DNA of 42,419 nt from an uncultured Prevotella sp. (GCA_900543585.1 UQRP01000024.1:1-42419), one strand, 5' to 3'; counted from the stretch's first letter, positions 32,739 through 42,090 are shown. Made by a program: numbers and translations. Notes: generated by a model from the sequence alone, not told the origin.

Positions 32739-33788
32739 TCACGTCAGTCTTTCTGTCAAAGCAAGGATGGCCTCCGCAGGTGCCGCCTGTCTGTAGAGTA
32801 TGTCATAGACGGTTTCGAGGATAGGCATATCGACATGATACTGCTTATTGAGTTCCATCATGCATTTCGTGCCATAGTATCCTTCCGCCACCATCTTCAT
32901 CCCTAACTGAGCGCTCTCCACGCTGTATCCGCGCCCTATCATCGTTCCGAAGGTGCGGTTGCGTGAGAAGTTGGAGTAGCAAGTAACAGTGAGGTCTCCA
33001 AGGTAGGCGCTGTCGCAGATATTGCGTTTGGCGGGGTTGACGACGGAGAGGCACCGGTCCATTTCGCGGACACAGTTAGTGAGCAGAACCGCTAAGAAGT
33101 TGTCACCATAGCGCAGACCATTGCAGATACCCGCGCAGATGGCATAGACATTCTTCAGCACGGCAGCGTATTCTATACCTGTGATGTCTGCTGATGTCTC
33201 TACACGCACGTAGTCACTGGCCAGAATGCTGGCAAACTGCCGTGCTGTCTTGACGTCGGTGCAGCCGATGGTGAGGTAGGTAAGCCTTCGCATGGCTATC
33301 TCCTCGGCATGGGAAGGTCCGCCAATGCAGAGCAGATGGTCGTAGGGCACGTTGTAGCGTGAGTGAAAATATTCCGAGACGACAACATCTTCTTCAGGGA
33401 CAATGCCCTTGATAGCTGTGACGATGGTCTTTCCACTGATGTCTGTGGTGAGCTTAGCGAGATGCTGCTTGAGGTAGGGTGAGGGCATGACGAAGATGAG
33501 CGTGCCATACTTGCGCGCGATGGCGTTGATATCGGCAGAGAAAGAAATCTCGTCCGTGTCAAAACATAGCCCTGTCAGATAGGCGGGGTTGTGTCCCAGG
33601 CGCTTGAAGTCAGCGATGCGGTCGCTGCGCCTCATATACCACCCGATATGCCCCGTCTGTTCCACCACCATCTTGGCAATGGCGGTGGCCCAAGAGCCGC
33701 CGCCCATGATGGCGATGCCACCTTCAATGCCACCCCATGGCTTCATGGGGTGGAGCACCTTCTGCCACAGTTGTCTGACGAAACTCAT
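32739..33788 (-). CDS. gpsA: Glycerol-3-phosphate dehydrogenase [NAD(P)+]
   Basis: A 349-residue cytoplasmic enzyme that makes sn-glycerol 3-phosphate for phospholipids. The nucleotide-binding motif is IAIMGGGSWATAIAKM (about residues 25-40). The middle segments VTAIKGIVPE and GGPSHAEEIAMR, and the catalytic-domain signature EYAAVLKNVYAICAGICNGLRYGDN with the lysine (LKN) and GDLTVTCYSNFSRNRTFG, are typical GpsA. It overlaps the lysS stop by 4 bp (ATGA), so translation is coupled. Confidence 0.94.
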   Translation of the reverse strand: MSFVRQLWQKVLHPMKPWGGIEGGIAIMGGGSWATAIAKMVVEQTGHIGWYMRRSDRIADFKRLGHNPAYLTGLCFDTDEISFSADINAIARKYGTLIFVMPSPYLKQHLAKLTTDISGKTIVTAIKGIVPEEDVVVSEYFHSRYNVPYDHLLCIGGPSHAEEIAMRRLTYLTIGCTDVKTARQFASILASDYVRVETSADITGIEYAAVLKNVYAICAGICNGLRYGDNFLAVLLTNCVREMDRCLSVVNPAKRNICDSAYLGDLTVTCYSNFSRNRTFGTMIGRGYSVESAQLGMKMVAEGYYGTKCMMELNKQYHVDMPILETVYDILYRQAAPAEAILALTERLT

Positions 33789-35524
33789 GCTTGCTGTGCC
33801 TTGTCAATCCACGACTGAATTGTCTGAAGGTCGGGTTTGTCGTAGCCGAGCTTGTATTTCTTGTTGATTTCCAACATCTTCTGCTGCAGAGCCTGCGCCT
33901 TGACATCTTTGATGTCGGAGATGAGGTTGTAGCCGGCTTTGCGCAAGACATAGACCCAGTTCTCAGGGCAGCCCGTCTTGTCCTCCCAGTCCTTGACAGA
34001 TGTCTGTGGCATCTTCATCTCTGGTTTGAGCTGTGGGAAGAGCATAATTTCCTGTATGTTCTCCTTGCCGGTCATGAGCATGACAAGTCGGTCGATACCG
34101 ATACCGATACCTGATGTTGGTGGCATACCATATTGCAGGGCTCGAAGGAAGTCGTGGTCGATAATCATTGCCTCGTCATCACCCTTGTCAGCAAGTTTCA
34201 TCTGGTCGACGAAGCGCTGCTCCTGGTCGATGGGATCGTTGAGCTCGGAATAAGCGTTGGCTAACTCTTTGCCGTTGACCATCAACTCGAAACGCTCGGT
34301 GAGGCCAGGCTTAGAGCGGTGCATCTTTGTCAAAGGTGACATCTCTACCGGGTAGTCGATGATGAAAGTCGGCTGGATGAAAGTGCCCTCGCAGAACTCA
34401 CCGAAAATCTCGTCAATGAGTTTGCCCTTGCCCATGGTCTCGTCGACAGTGTCCATCTTGAGCTTGTTGACAGCGATGTCATGAATCTCAGCCTCTGAGA
34501 GGCCGTCGAGGTCATAGCCTGTCTTCTCCTTGATGGCGTCGAGGATGGAGATGCGCTTGAAAGGAGCTTTATAACTAATGGTCTTGCCCTGGTAGTCGAC
34601 TTCATCCTTGCCGTTGACGGCGATACAGATGGTCTCCAAGAGCTTCTCGGTGAACGACATCATCCACTTGTAGTCCTTATAGGGGACGTAGAGCTCCATG
34701 CAGGTAAACTCCGGGTTGTGGTATTTGTCCATACCCTCGTTGCGGAAGTTCTTACCTATCTCATAGACGCCATCGAAGCCGCCCACGATGAGTCGCTTGA
34801 GATAGAGCTCTGTGGCGATACGCATATACATGTCGATATCGAGGGCGTTGAAGTGTGTGATGAAGGGACGTGCGGAGGCACCGCCGGGGATATTCTGTAA
34901 GATAGGAGTCTCCACCTCTGTGTATCCATGCTCGTCGAAGAATTTGCGCATGGTACGGATAACGGTGGCGCGCTTGATGAATGTCTCCTTGACGCCGTCG
35001 TTGACGATGAGGTCGACATAGCGCTGGCGGGCGCGAAGCTCAGGGTCATCGAACTTGTCATAGGCCACACCATCCTTATATTTCACGATAGGCAGTGGCT
35101 TGAGACTCTTGGAGAGCAGGGTCAGCTCTTTGGCGTGAACGGTAATCTCACCAGTCTGTGTCTTGAAGACGAAGCCCTTGATGCCGATGATATCACCGAT
35201 GTCGAGCAATTTCTTGAAGACGACATTGTAGAGATCCTTGTTATCACCCTGGCAGATGTCGTCGCGTGTGATGTACACCTGTATACGTCCTTGGCCATCC
35301 TGGAGCTCCACAAAGCTTGCTTTGCCCATGACACGGCGGCCCATGATGCGGCCGGCGATAGTAACATCGCGCTGTTCACCGTCCTGGAAGTTGTCTTTGA
35401 TATCCTGTGACTCAGCATTTACGGGGTACTCGGCGGCAGGGTATGGGTCAATACCCATATCGCGCAACTGTTGCAGGCTCTGGCGACGGCCAATCTCCTG
35501 CTCACTCAATTCCAATATGTTCAT
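33785..35524 (-). CDS. lysS: Lysyl-tRNA synthetase, class II, with a C-terminal extension
   Basis: A 579-residue enzyme that charges tRNA-Lys. The OB-fold anticodon-binding domain is at residues 50-160 (VTIAGRIMGRRVMGKASFVELQDG). The class II catalytic core follows with motif 1 (FDEHGYTEVETPIL), motif 2 (YEIGKNFRNEGMDKYHNPEFTCMELY) and motif 3 (GIGIGIDRLVMLMTG). After about residue 500 there is an extra helical domain of roughly 75 residues (CPENWVYVLRKAGYNLISDIKDVKAQ), which many Bacteroidales LysS also carry. It is the first gene of the lysS-gpsA unit. Confidence 0.95.
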   Translation of the reverse strand: MNILELSEQEIGRRQSLQQLRDMGIDPYPAAEYPVNAESQDIKDNFQDGEQRDVTIAGRIMGRRVMGKASFVELQDGQGRIQVYITRDDICQGDNKDLYNVVFKKLLDIGDIIGIKGFVFKTQTGEITVHAKELTLLSKSLKPLPIVKYKDGVAYDKFDDPELRARQRYVDLIVNDGVKETFIKRATVIRTMRKFFDEHGYTEVETPILQNIPGGASARPFITHFNALDIDMYMRIATELYLKRLIVGGFDGVYEIGKNFRNEGMDKYHNPEFTCMELYVPYKDYKWMMSFTEKLLETICIAVNGKDEVDYQGKTISYKAPFKRISILDAIKEKTGYDLDGLSEAEIHDIAVNKLKMDTVDETMGKGKLIDEIFGEFCEGTFIQPTFIIDYPVEMSPLTKMHRSKPGLTERFELMVNGKELANAYSELNDPIDQEQRFVDQMKLADKGDDEAMIIDHDFLRALQYGMPPTSGIGIGIDRLVMLMTGKENIQEIMLFPQLKPEMKMPQTSVKDWEDKTGCPENWVYVLRKAGYNLISDIKDVKAQALQQKMLEINKKYKLGYDKPDLQTIQSWIDKAQQA

Positions 35525-35573
35525 ATCTAATAACCTGTTATCTTCTAAATACTGGCTTCTGCCTTTAATGGTG

Positions 35574-35581
35574 CAAAAATA
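35574..35581 (-). promoter_or_regulatory. Bacteroidetes -7 box for lysS
   Basis: On the minus strand TATTTTTG followed by C lies 50 bp before the ATG at 35524. The region to 35752 is a divergent control region shared with lptD. Confidence 0.4.
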
Positions 35582-35752
35582 CGAATATTTGCTGAAATAG
35601 CCATACTTTTAAACAAAGTTTCATTTATGCGTATGTAATGTGTTGCAATATTCACAATGTTGTTGCGCTGTAGCGTCTGCCCGACTTGCGGAAACTTGCA
35701 CTGCAATGACGTTAAATTTGCGAAAAGGATATTATATTCCCAATTTAATATG

Positions 35753-35760
35753 TAATTTTG
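35753..35760 (+). promoter_or_regulatory. Possible -7 box close to lptD
   Basis: TAATTTTG followed by C ends 7 bp before the lptD ATG, so a transcript from it would be nearly leaderless. A second TAnnTTTG (TAAATTTG, 35713-35720) is an alternative with a leader of about 40 bases. Confidence 0.35.
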
Positions 35761-35767
35761 CACAATT

Positions 35768-38626
35768 ATGAGGATAAAGTCTTTCATCATACTCTTCCTT
35801 TGCGCTATAATGTTTGCTTGGGCAGACAGCAGCACGCTTTTTCCACGAAAGAAGCGTCATGCTGGTGTCCAGGATAGTGTTGCTGTGAAGGATTCTGCTA
35901 ACAAGTCCAAGGCTGAGGTTGCCAAAGATGCCGACAGCGCTGAGCCCGATACTCTTGACATGGACTCCCTGCAGTTGGCAGTGTACCATCATAACAAAGC
36001 TATTGACGACTCCATACGTGCCGACTCGGCCAACCGTGCCAAGAAAAACGGTATCGACGCGCCCGTGAACTATACTGCCAACGATTCTCTGGTCTACGAC
36101 GCCATGACTAAGACTTCGCGTCTCTATGGTGACGCCGAGGTGAAATATGAGAATATGGACCTGAAGAGTGACAAGATTCAGATGAGTCTTGATTCCAGTA
36201 TCGTCCATGCCACAGGCTCTCCTGATAGTACAGAAAAAGGGGGCATTAAGGGACGCCCAGTCTTCAAAATGGGCTCTGACACCTATGATACTGACACCAT
36301 TGCTTTCAACTTTAAGACGAAGAAGGGTCTGGTGCAGAATGCCTATACCGAGCAGCAGGATGGCTATCTGAGAAGTCAGATATCGAAGCGAAACGACAAT
36401 GGCGACGTCTACCTTGCCCACGGCCGCTATACTACGTGCGACAAGGAGCATCCAGACTTCTATATTGCACTCTCGCGTGCGAAGGTCAGACCGGGGAAGG
36501 ACGTTGTCTTTGGACCAGCCTATCTCGTTGTAGCCGACGTACCCCTGCCTTTCGCTATCCCCTATGGCTTTTTCCCCTTCACCAAGAGCTACAGCTCTGG
36601 ATTTATCATGCCAACCTACGGCGATGAGTCTGACCGTGGCTTCTATCTCCGCGACGGCGGCTACTACTTCGCTTTGAGCGATAAGATAGACCTTAAACTT
36701 TTGGGTGAGATTTATACCAAGGGCTCGTGGGGCTTCTCAGCGGCCAGTAACTATAAGAAACGGTATAAGTTCAACGGTTCTTTCTATTTCAGCTTCCAGG
36801 ATACACGGACCGGTGATAAGGGTATGCCTGACTACACCAAGCAGACCAGCTTCAAGGTGCAGTGGAGCCATCGCCAGGATTCCAAGGCCAACCCTTTCAG
36901 CTCGCTTTCGGCAAGTGTCAACTTTGCCACCTCGAGCTATGAGCGCAACAACCTGACCAGCCTCTACAACCCGCAGTCGCTGACACAGTCAACACGTACA
37001 TCATCTGTGAGTTGGAGCACAACTTTCTCCAGCATCGGTATGACGCTGAGCTCTACTGCCAACCTCAATCAGAACATGCGCGATTCAACCATTGCCATGA
37101 CGCTCCCCGACCTGAATATCTCCATCTCACGCTTCTATCCCTTCCGTCGCAAGAATGTAACGGGAAAGGAACGCTGGTATGAGAAGATCTCTATGAGCTA
37201 TACGGGACAGTTCAGCAACTCCATCACCACCAAGGAGGACAAGCTCATGCACTCCAACCTCATCAAGGATTGGCGCAACGGCATGGAGCATAGCATCCCT
37301 ATCAGTGCGAACTTCATATTATTTAATTATATAAACATCAATCCGTCGTTCAATTTCACCGACCGCATGTATACCAATAAGATTATGCGGTCGTGGGACG
37401 AGGCCACGCAAAAGGAGGTTGCCGATACCACCTATGGTTTCCATAATGTCTATAATTGGAACCTTGCAGTCTCGGCATCTACCAAACTTTATGGCTTCTG
37501 GGTGCCCAACCGCAAAATTTTTGGCGACAAGATTGTGGCTATCCGTCACGTCATCACCCCGCAGGTGAGCTTCAGCTATGCTCCAGACTTCGGTGCCTCT
37601 CGCTATGGCTATTATGAGACCTACCAGAAGACGGATGCCGACGGCAACGTCTCGCTCGTGCAGTATTCGCCTTACCAGAACTCCCTCTATGGTGTGCCGG
37701 GAAGGGGTAAGACGGGAAGTATATCATGGGATGTGAGCAACAACATCGAGATGAAGGTACGAAGCGACAAAGACTCTACTGGATTTAAGAAGATAAGTCT
37801 TATCGATGAGCTCGGCTTTGCTATGTCTTACAATAAGGCTACCGACTACCACCCCTTAAGTGACCTCAGCGTACGTCTGCGTCTAAAATGGTGGAAGAAC
37901 TACACCTTCAACATGACCGGTGTCTTCGCATCCTATGCTTATGAGCTCGACGACAATGGCAACCCCTATGTCGGCAACCACACTTATTGGGGCATGGGCA
38001 AGTTTGGTCGTTTCCAGGGTATGTCGCAGAATATCTCTTACACTCTCACACCCGAAAAGATAAGAAAATTCTTCGGAGGTGGCAGCTCTGATGACGACAA
38101 AGACAACAAAGATAAGAACAACGACGATGACGAGGGCATTGATACCGACAGGGAGAGCAATGTCGATGACACGATGATAGACGGCCAGCGCGGTGCCAAG
38201 AAGAAAAGTGGCGGCGGCAAGGCCGATACCGACGGCGACGGCTATATGGCTTTCTCTATGCCATGGTCCTTGACTTTTGGCTATGGTATCACCATGCGCG
38301 AGAGCTCCAATGTTAACAAGTTCAATCGCCGCACCATGCGCTATCCTTATGAGTTCTCTCAGACCCTTAATGTTAGCGGCAATGTACGCATCTCCGATGG
38401 ATGGAACATCAGCTTCTCCAGCGGTTATGATTTCGACAATCATGAGGTGTCAATGACGACAGCCTCGCTGCAACGCGACCTCCACTGCTTCAACATGAGC
38501 TGCTCAGTGGTGCTGCGCCCTTATACGAGCTATAACTTTACTTTCCGCTGCAATGCTTCTACCCTCACCGATGCCTTGAAATACGACAAGCGGTCGGGAT
38601 ACAGCAATGCTGTGCAGTGGTATTGA
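35768..38626 (+). CDS. lptD: LPS-assembly protein LptD, Bacteroidetes type
   Basis: A 952-residue outer-membrane protein that inserts lipopolysaccharide into the outer leaflet. The signal peptide is at residues 1-19. The periplasmic jelly-roll (OstA-like) part is at about 95-250 (DSLVYDAMTKTSRLYGDAEVKYENMDLKSDKIQ). The LptD barrel signature follows with VPLPFAIPYGFFPFTKSYSSGFIMPTYG and many alternating beta strands to the C-terminus. An unusual acidic, low-complexity segment (about residues 773-825, rich in D, N, K and G) interrupts the barrel near the end and is probably a loop. The long Asp/Lys/Ala-rich N-terminal linker (residues 25-90) is also typical for the group. Confidence 0.9.
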   Translation: MRIKSFIILFLCAIMFAWADSSTLFPRKKRHAGVQDSVAVKDSANKSKAEVAKDADSAEPDTLDMDSLQLAVYHHNKAIDDSIRADSANRAKKNGIDAPVNYTANDSLVYDAMTKTSRLYGDAEVKYENMDLKSDKIQMSLDSSIVHATGSPDSTEKGGIKGRPVFKMGSDTYDTDTIAFNFKTKKGLVQNAYTEQQDGYLRSQISKRNDNGDVYLAHGRYTTCDKEHPDFYIALSRAKVRPGKDVVFGPAYLVVADVPLPFAIPYGFFPFTKSYSSGFIMPTYGDESDRGFYLRDGGYYFALSDKIDLKLLGEIYTKGSWGFSAASNYKKRYKFNGSFYFSFQDTRTGDKGMPDYTKQTSFKVQWSHRQDSKANPFSSLSASVNFATSSYERNNLTSLYNPQSLTQSTRTSSVSWSTTFSSIGMTLSSTANLNQNMRDSTIAMTLPDLNISISRFYPFRRKNVTGKERWYEKISMSYTGQFSNSITTKEDKLMHSNLIKDWRNGMEHSIPISANFILFNYININPSFNFTDRMYTNKIMRSWDEATQKEVADTTYGFHNVYNWNLAVSASTKLYGFWVPNRKIFGDKIVAIRHVITPQVSFSYAPDFGASRYGYYETYQKTDADGNVSLVQYSPYQNSLYGVPGRGKTGSISWDVSNNIEMKVRSDKDSTGFKKISLIDELGFAMSYNKATDYHPLSDLSVRLRLKWWKNYTFNMTGVFASYAYELDDNGNPYVGNHTYWGMGKFGRFQGMSQNISYTLTPEKIRKFFGGGSSDDDKDNKDKNNDDDEGIDTDRESNVDDTMIDGQRGAKKKSGGGKADTDGDGYMAFSMPWSLTFGYGITMRESSNVNKFNRRTMRYPYEFSQTLNVSGNVRISDGWNISFSSGYDFDNHEVSMTTASLQRDLHCFNMSCSVVLRPYTSYNFTFRCNASTLTDALKYDKRSGYSNAVQWY

Positions 38627-38680
38627 TTGCCGGGCGGAGAACAAACCGCTCGTAACAGACCTCTTAATATATTTATTGTA

Positions 38681-39862
38681 ATGAAGAAATCAACACAGGC
38701 CATTCATCTTCCTTATCGGCGTCGCGACGCTTACGACGCTCTTTCCATGCCCGTCTACAATGCTGTGGCTTATGAGTTTGACGATGCCAAGACTATGTCA
38801 GACGCTTTTTGTGAGCGCATTGATGCTCCAGACTATTCCCGTTGTGAGAACCCTACCGTAGACAACTTTGAGGACCGTGTCCGCGCCCTCACGGGAGCAT
38901 ATAGCGTGACAGCCCTGAACAGTGGCATGGCTGCTATCAGCAACACCATGTTGGCGCTGACTGCACAGGGCAAGAATGTGGTGTCGTCGGTCCACATGTT
39001 TGGCAACACCTTCAGCCTCCTCATCTCCTCTTTGGGAAAGTTCGGTGTAGGACTTCATATTACAGACCTCACCAACATAGAAAAGGTGGAGAAGGCTATC
39101 AACGACAAGACTTGCTGCATCTTCACCGAGATTATGACCAACCCGCAGTTGGAGGTTGCCGACCTCAGGGCGCTTGCCGAGGTGGCGCACAAACATAATA
39201 TTCCTCTTGTGGCTGACACCACGGTGATTCCTTTCACCATGTTCTCAGCTAAGGATCTGGGTGTGGACATCGAGGTGGTTTCTTCCACGAAATACATCAG
39301 TGCCGGTGCCACTTCTCTTGGTGGACTTATCATCGACTATGGCACGCCATATACCGAAGGTTTCTCAAAGACCATCAAGAGTGAGATTCTCTTCAACTTC
39401 GGTGCTTACATGACTCCGCAGGTGGCTTTCATGCAGACAATGGGACTTGAGACCCTTGACGCCCGCTACCGTGTTCAGGCTGCCAACGCATTGGAACTGG
39501 CCAAACGCATGACAACGCTTCCACAGATAAAATATGTCAACTACGTGGGCTTGGAGAGCAACAAATACCATGAGTTAGCCCGTCGCCAGTTTGGTGAGAC
39601 GGCAGGAGCCATGATATGTATTGAGTTGGAGAGCCAGGAAGCCTGTTTCAATTTCCTCAACCGGCTGAAGCTCATCCATCGTGCTACCAATCTCTTCGAT
39701 AACCGCACCCTCGCCATCCATCCTTACAGCACCATCTTCGGTCTCTTCTCGCCCAAGGCAAAGGAGAAGATGGATGTCCTCGACACCACTGTCCGTCTGA
39801 GTATCGGCCTCGAAGATGTCGATGACCTCTTCGAAGATATACGCCAGGCCGTAGAGGGGTAG
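38681..39862 (+). CDS. PLP-dependent sulphur amino-acid enzyme (Cys/Met metabolism family)
   Basis: A 393-residue enzyme of the Cys/Met metabolism PLP family (O-acetylhomoserine sulfhydrylase, cystathionine gamma-synthase/lyase). The start at 38681 (MKKSTQAIHLPYRRR) is preferred to an upstream in-frame ATG that overlaps the lptD end. Visible are YSRCENPTVDNFEDRVRAL (phosphate and substrate site), ALNSGMAAISNTMLAL, TEIMTNPQLEVADL and the PLP lysine in SSTKYISAGATSLGG. The precise reaction (sulfhydrylation or lysis) cannot be told from these motifs. It is followed after 45 bp by a cystathionine beta-lyase-like gene, fitting a sulphur amino-acid operon. Confidence 0.85.
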   Translation: MKKSTQAIHLPYRRRDAYDALSMPVYNAVAYEFDDAKTMSDAFCERIDAPDYSRCENPTVDNFEDRVRALTGAYSVTALNSGMAAISNTMLALTAQGKNVVSSVHMFGNTFSLLISSLGKFGVGLHITDLTNIEKVEKAINDKTCCIFTEIMTNPQLEVADLRALAEVAHKHNIPLVADTTVIPFTMFSAKDLGVDIEVVSSTKYISAGATSLGGLIIDYGTPYTEGFSKTIKSEILFNFGAYMTPQVAFMQTMGLETLDARYRVQAANALELAKRMTTLPQIKYVNYVGLESNKYHELARRQFGETAGAMICIELESQEACFNFLNRLKLIHRATNLFDNRTLAIHPYSTIFGLFSPKAKEKMDVLDTTVRLSIGLEDVDDLFEDIRQAVEG

Positions 39863-39872
39863 GAGTGAGGCC

Positions 39873-39907
39873 CATTACTCATTACTCATTACAAATTATT
39901 CATTACT
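39873..39907. repeat. 7-bp tandem repeats ending at a start codon
   Basis: Five 7-bp units: CATTACT, CATTACT, CATTACA, AATTATT and CATTACT. The last ends directly at the ATG of the next gene (39908), so the repeats make up most of the intercistronic leader. Confidence 0.85.
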
Positions 39908-41107
39908 ATGTATTCTTTCGACAATATCATAGAGCGGCGGGGTACTGGCGACCTCATGCATGAGGCGTTGAAGCCGCGGTGGGGCCGCGACGACCTACAG
40001 CCGATGTGGGTCGCTGACATGGACTTTGCCGTTTGCCCTGCTATCCTTGACGCCTTTAAGAAGCGCCTTGAGCATCCCATCTTAGGATATACAGTAGAGC
40101 CCGATGACTATCGTCCTGCCATCATCGACTGGGTCAGAGAGCACCATGGATGGGAGATTCAGCCCGAGTGGATCAACTTCATCCCTGGCATTGTGAAGGG
40201 TATAGGTATCATTGCCAACCTTTTTTGCAAGCCTGACGAGAAGGTCATCGTCATGCCACCCGTCTATCATCCCTTCTTCCTCGTGCCACGTGCTAATGGC
40301 CGCGAGGTAGTCTGGAATCCGCTGAGGGTGAAAGCCGAGAAACGTGATGGTGTGGAGACAGCGGGTGAGCGCTACGATATGGATTTCGACAGTCTGGAGC
40401 GCATCTGCGATGACAAGTGCCGTGTCCTCATCCTCTGCAATCCGCATAATCCAGGTGGTATTTGCTGGCCGAAAGAAACGTTGCAGCGGCTTGCCGACTT
40501 CTGCTATGACCACCATCTCGTCGTCATCAGTGACGAGATTCACTCTGATCTTGCCCTCTTCGGACACAAGCATATTCCTTTTGCCTCCGTCTCAGAGAAG
40601 GCAGCGGAAATCAGTATCACCATGCAGGCTCCTACGAAGACGTTCAACATCGCTGGCGTCATCTCTTCTCATGCCATCGTCCCCAATCCCGACCTGCGTA
40701 AGAAGTTTTATGGCTGGCTCCATGCCAATGAGCTCGATGAGGCGCATATTTTCGCGCATATCGCCACCATCGCGGCCTTCCGCCATGGTGAGGAGTGGCG
40801 CAAGGAAATGTTGGCTTATGTCGAGGACAACATCCGCTTTGTCGAGAAATATTGTCAAGACAATATTCCAGGAATCCACCCCATCCGTCCTGAGGCCAGC
40901 TTCTTGGTATGGCTCGACTGCCGCGGTCTGGGACTTGACCACAATGCCCTTCTCGACCTCTTCATCGACAAGGCCCACCTTGCCCTCAACGATGGCGAGA
41001 TGTTCGGCCCTGGTGGCGAGGGCTTCATGCGCCTCAATGTTGGTTCGCCCCGCGAATACATCCGCCAAGGCCTTGAGAAACTCGCGAGGGCGGTGGAAAG
41101 GAGTTAG
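39908..41107 (+). CDS. patB: MalY/PatB-type aminotransferase, probable cystathionine beta-lyase
   Basis: A 399-residue PLP enzyme of fold type I. The N-terminal MWVADMDFAVCPAILDAF and the segment ILGYTVEPDDYRPAI are typical for the MalY/PatB group. CNPHNPGGICWPKETLQRLADFC and ISDEIHSDL hold the PLP-binding Asp and the NPHNPxG motif, and the lysine is in QAPTKTFNIAG. The C-terminal RLNVGSPREYIRQGLEKL carries the substrate-binding Arg. Members cleave cystathionine (or cysteine) to homocysteine, pyruvate and ammonia. The gene follows another sulphur-metabolism PLP gene. The ATG is directly preceded by 7-bp repeats, with no Shine-Dalgarno-like site. Confidence 0.88.
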   Translation: MYSFDNIIERRGTGDLMHEALKPRWGRDDLQPMWVADMDFAVCPAILDAFKKRLEHPILGYTVEPDDYRPAIIDWVREHHGWEIQPEWINFIPGIVKGIGIIANLFCKPDEKVIVMPPVYHPFFLVPRANGREVVWNPLRVKAEKRDGVETAGERYDMDFDSLERICDDKCRVLILCNPHNPGGICWPKETLQRLADFCYDHHLVVISDEIHSDLALFGHKHIPFASVSEKAAEISITMQAPTKTFNIAGVISSHAIVPNPDLRKKFYGWLHANELDEAHIFAHIATIAAFRHGEEWRKEMLAYVEDNIRFVEKYCQDNIPGIHPIRPEASFLVWLDCRGLGLDHNALLDLFIDKAHLALNDGEMFGPGGEGFMRLNVGSPREYIRQGLEKLARAVERS

Positions 41108-41131
41108 TAATTAGTAGTTAGTAATTATCAA
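41104..41131 (+). repeat. 7-bp tandem repeats over a stop codon
   Basis: Four 7-bp units, TTAGTAA, TTAGTAG, TTAGTAA and TTATCAA. The TAG stop of patB (41105-41107) is inside the first unit. Stop triplets recur in shifted frames. Confidence 0.8.
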
Positions 41132-41184
41132 TATGAAGTCTGACAAGACTGTTCATGGTGAAGCTATCGTGCAAACTGATCTGT

Positions 41185-41284
41185 GGCAAATGCCACAGAC
41201 ATCGCTGGCAAATGCCACGGATATCGTTGGCAAATGCCACGGATATCGCTGGCATATGCCGCGCATCATCGCGGCATACGTCAG
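41185..41284. repeat. Second array of the 22-bp palindromic unit
   Basis: Units start at 41185, 41207, 41229 and 41251, with a partial unit at 41273. The third is identical to the second unit of the array at 15020, with GGCAAATGCC and GATATC centres 11 bp apart. It follows a 7-bp repeat run, as does the first array. Confidence 0.9.
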
Positions 41285-41290
41285 TTTTTT
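41255..41290 (+). terminator. Intrinsic terminator formed by the last repeat units
   Basis: TATGCCGCG and CGCGGCATA form a perfect 9-bp stem with a CATCAT loop, then CGTCAG and seven T. It would end plus-strand transcripts of the sulphur gene pair. Confidence 0.8.
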
Positions 41291-41325
41291 TGTGACTATA
41301 TGGCGAGCAGTGTGCGGCAAAATGT

Positions 41326-41333
41326 GTATCTTT
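41326..41333 (+). promoter_or_regulatory. Bacteroidetes -7 box for the SprT-like gene
   Basis: TATCTTTG followed by C lies 25 bp before the ATG at 41359, identical to the nhaD -7 box. Confidence 0.5.
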
Positions 41334-41358
41334 GCAGTCATGATCATCGCGCAGACGT

Positions 41359-42018
41359 ATGCAGATAGATATTATTTGGCTTCAAGATAATTTCCGGCAG
41401 TTCAACAGCCGTTATTTTGGTGGGCTATTACCCACACCAACCTTCCATATCGGGCGGTCACGCACCCAGTTGGGCTCGCTGTCCTATCAGCGTGGTCTGA
41501 TGTGGAAAGGCCCCTCGGGTGGGGTGAAGAATGCGTTCACACTGACCCTCAGCAACTTCTATGACCAGACGGAATTCCAGTTCCGCAATGTTCTCCTTCA
41601 CGAGATGATACATCTGAGCATTGCTTCGAGCGGCATTAAGGATACGTCGGCCCATGGCGTTGTCTTCCGGGGGATGATGGACCGCTTCAACCGTGAAGGG
41701 TGGGACATCCATGTCCGCACATCTATGAATGGGACACCGAAGGCATCCACCGGCTCAGCAAAGGTTATCAATACCTACCTGGTTTTGGCTATAGAGATGA
41801 AAGACGGCACCCACTTCCTGTCGTCTGTCAACCCAAAGTTTGCCGGTGTCCTCAACAGCCGCTTACCACACGTGCGACTCATCAGCCGTTATGCTTGGTA
41901 CACGACCAATGACCGGTGGTTTGAGGATATGCCGAAGGTGCGGAGCCTGCGGGGCAGAAAGGTCGATGCACAGACTTTTAAGAACAAGACAACGACGATG
42001 AAAGCGCTGGCGATATAG
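41359..42018 (+). CDS. SprT-like zinc metalloprotease domain protein
   Basis: A 219-residue protein with a SprT-like domain at about residues 5-115. The start MQIDIIWLQDNFRQFNSRYFGGLLP is typical of SprT-like proteins. The zinc site is the HExxH motif in LLHEMIHLSIA (near residue 80), followed by a downstream His in SAHGVVFRGMM. The C-terminal 90 residues are basic and may bind nucleic acid. Related eukaryotic SPRTN cleaves DNA-protein crosslinks, but the role in bacteria is not settled. There is no signal peptide. Confidence 0.85.
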   Translation: MQIDIIWLQDNFRQFNSRYFGGLLPTPTFHIGRSRTQLGSLSYQRGLMWKGPSGGVKNAFTLTLSNFYDQTEFQFRNVLLHEMIHLSIASSGIKDTSAHGVVFRGMMDRFNREGWDIHVRTSMNGTPKASTGSAKVINTYLVLAIEMKDGTHFLSSVNPKFAGVLNSRLPHVRLISRYAWYTTNDRWFEDMPKVRSLRGRKVDAQTFKNKTTTMKALAI

Positions 42019-42090
42019 GCTGATGGAGGGGATTATTGTTGCCGGCATGAAAAAAAACGAGAAAGATGATTCTTACTGATGTTTTTTTTA

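Noticed and set aside
41133..41390. An 85-codon open frame running through the second 22-bp array
   Set aside because: Its sequence is the translation of the repeat units, it overlaps the terminator and the SprT-like gene, and the 22-bp period shifts frame every unit.
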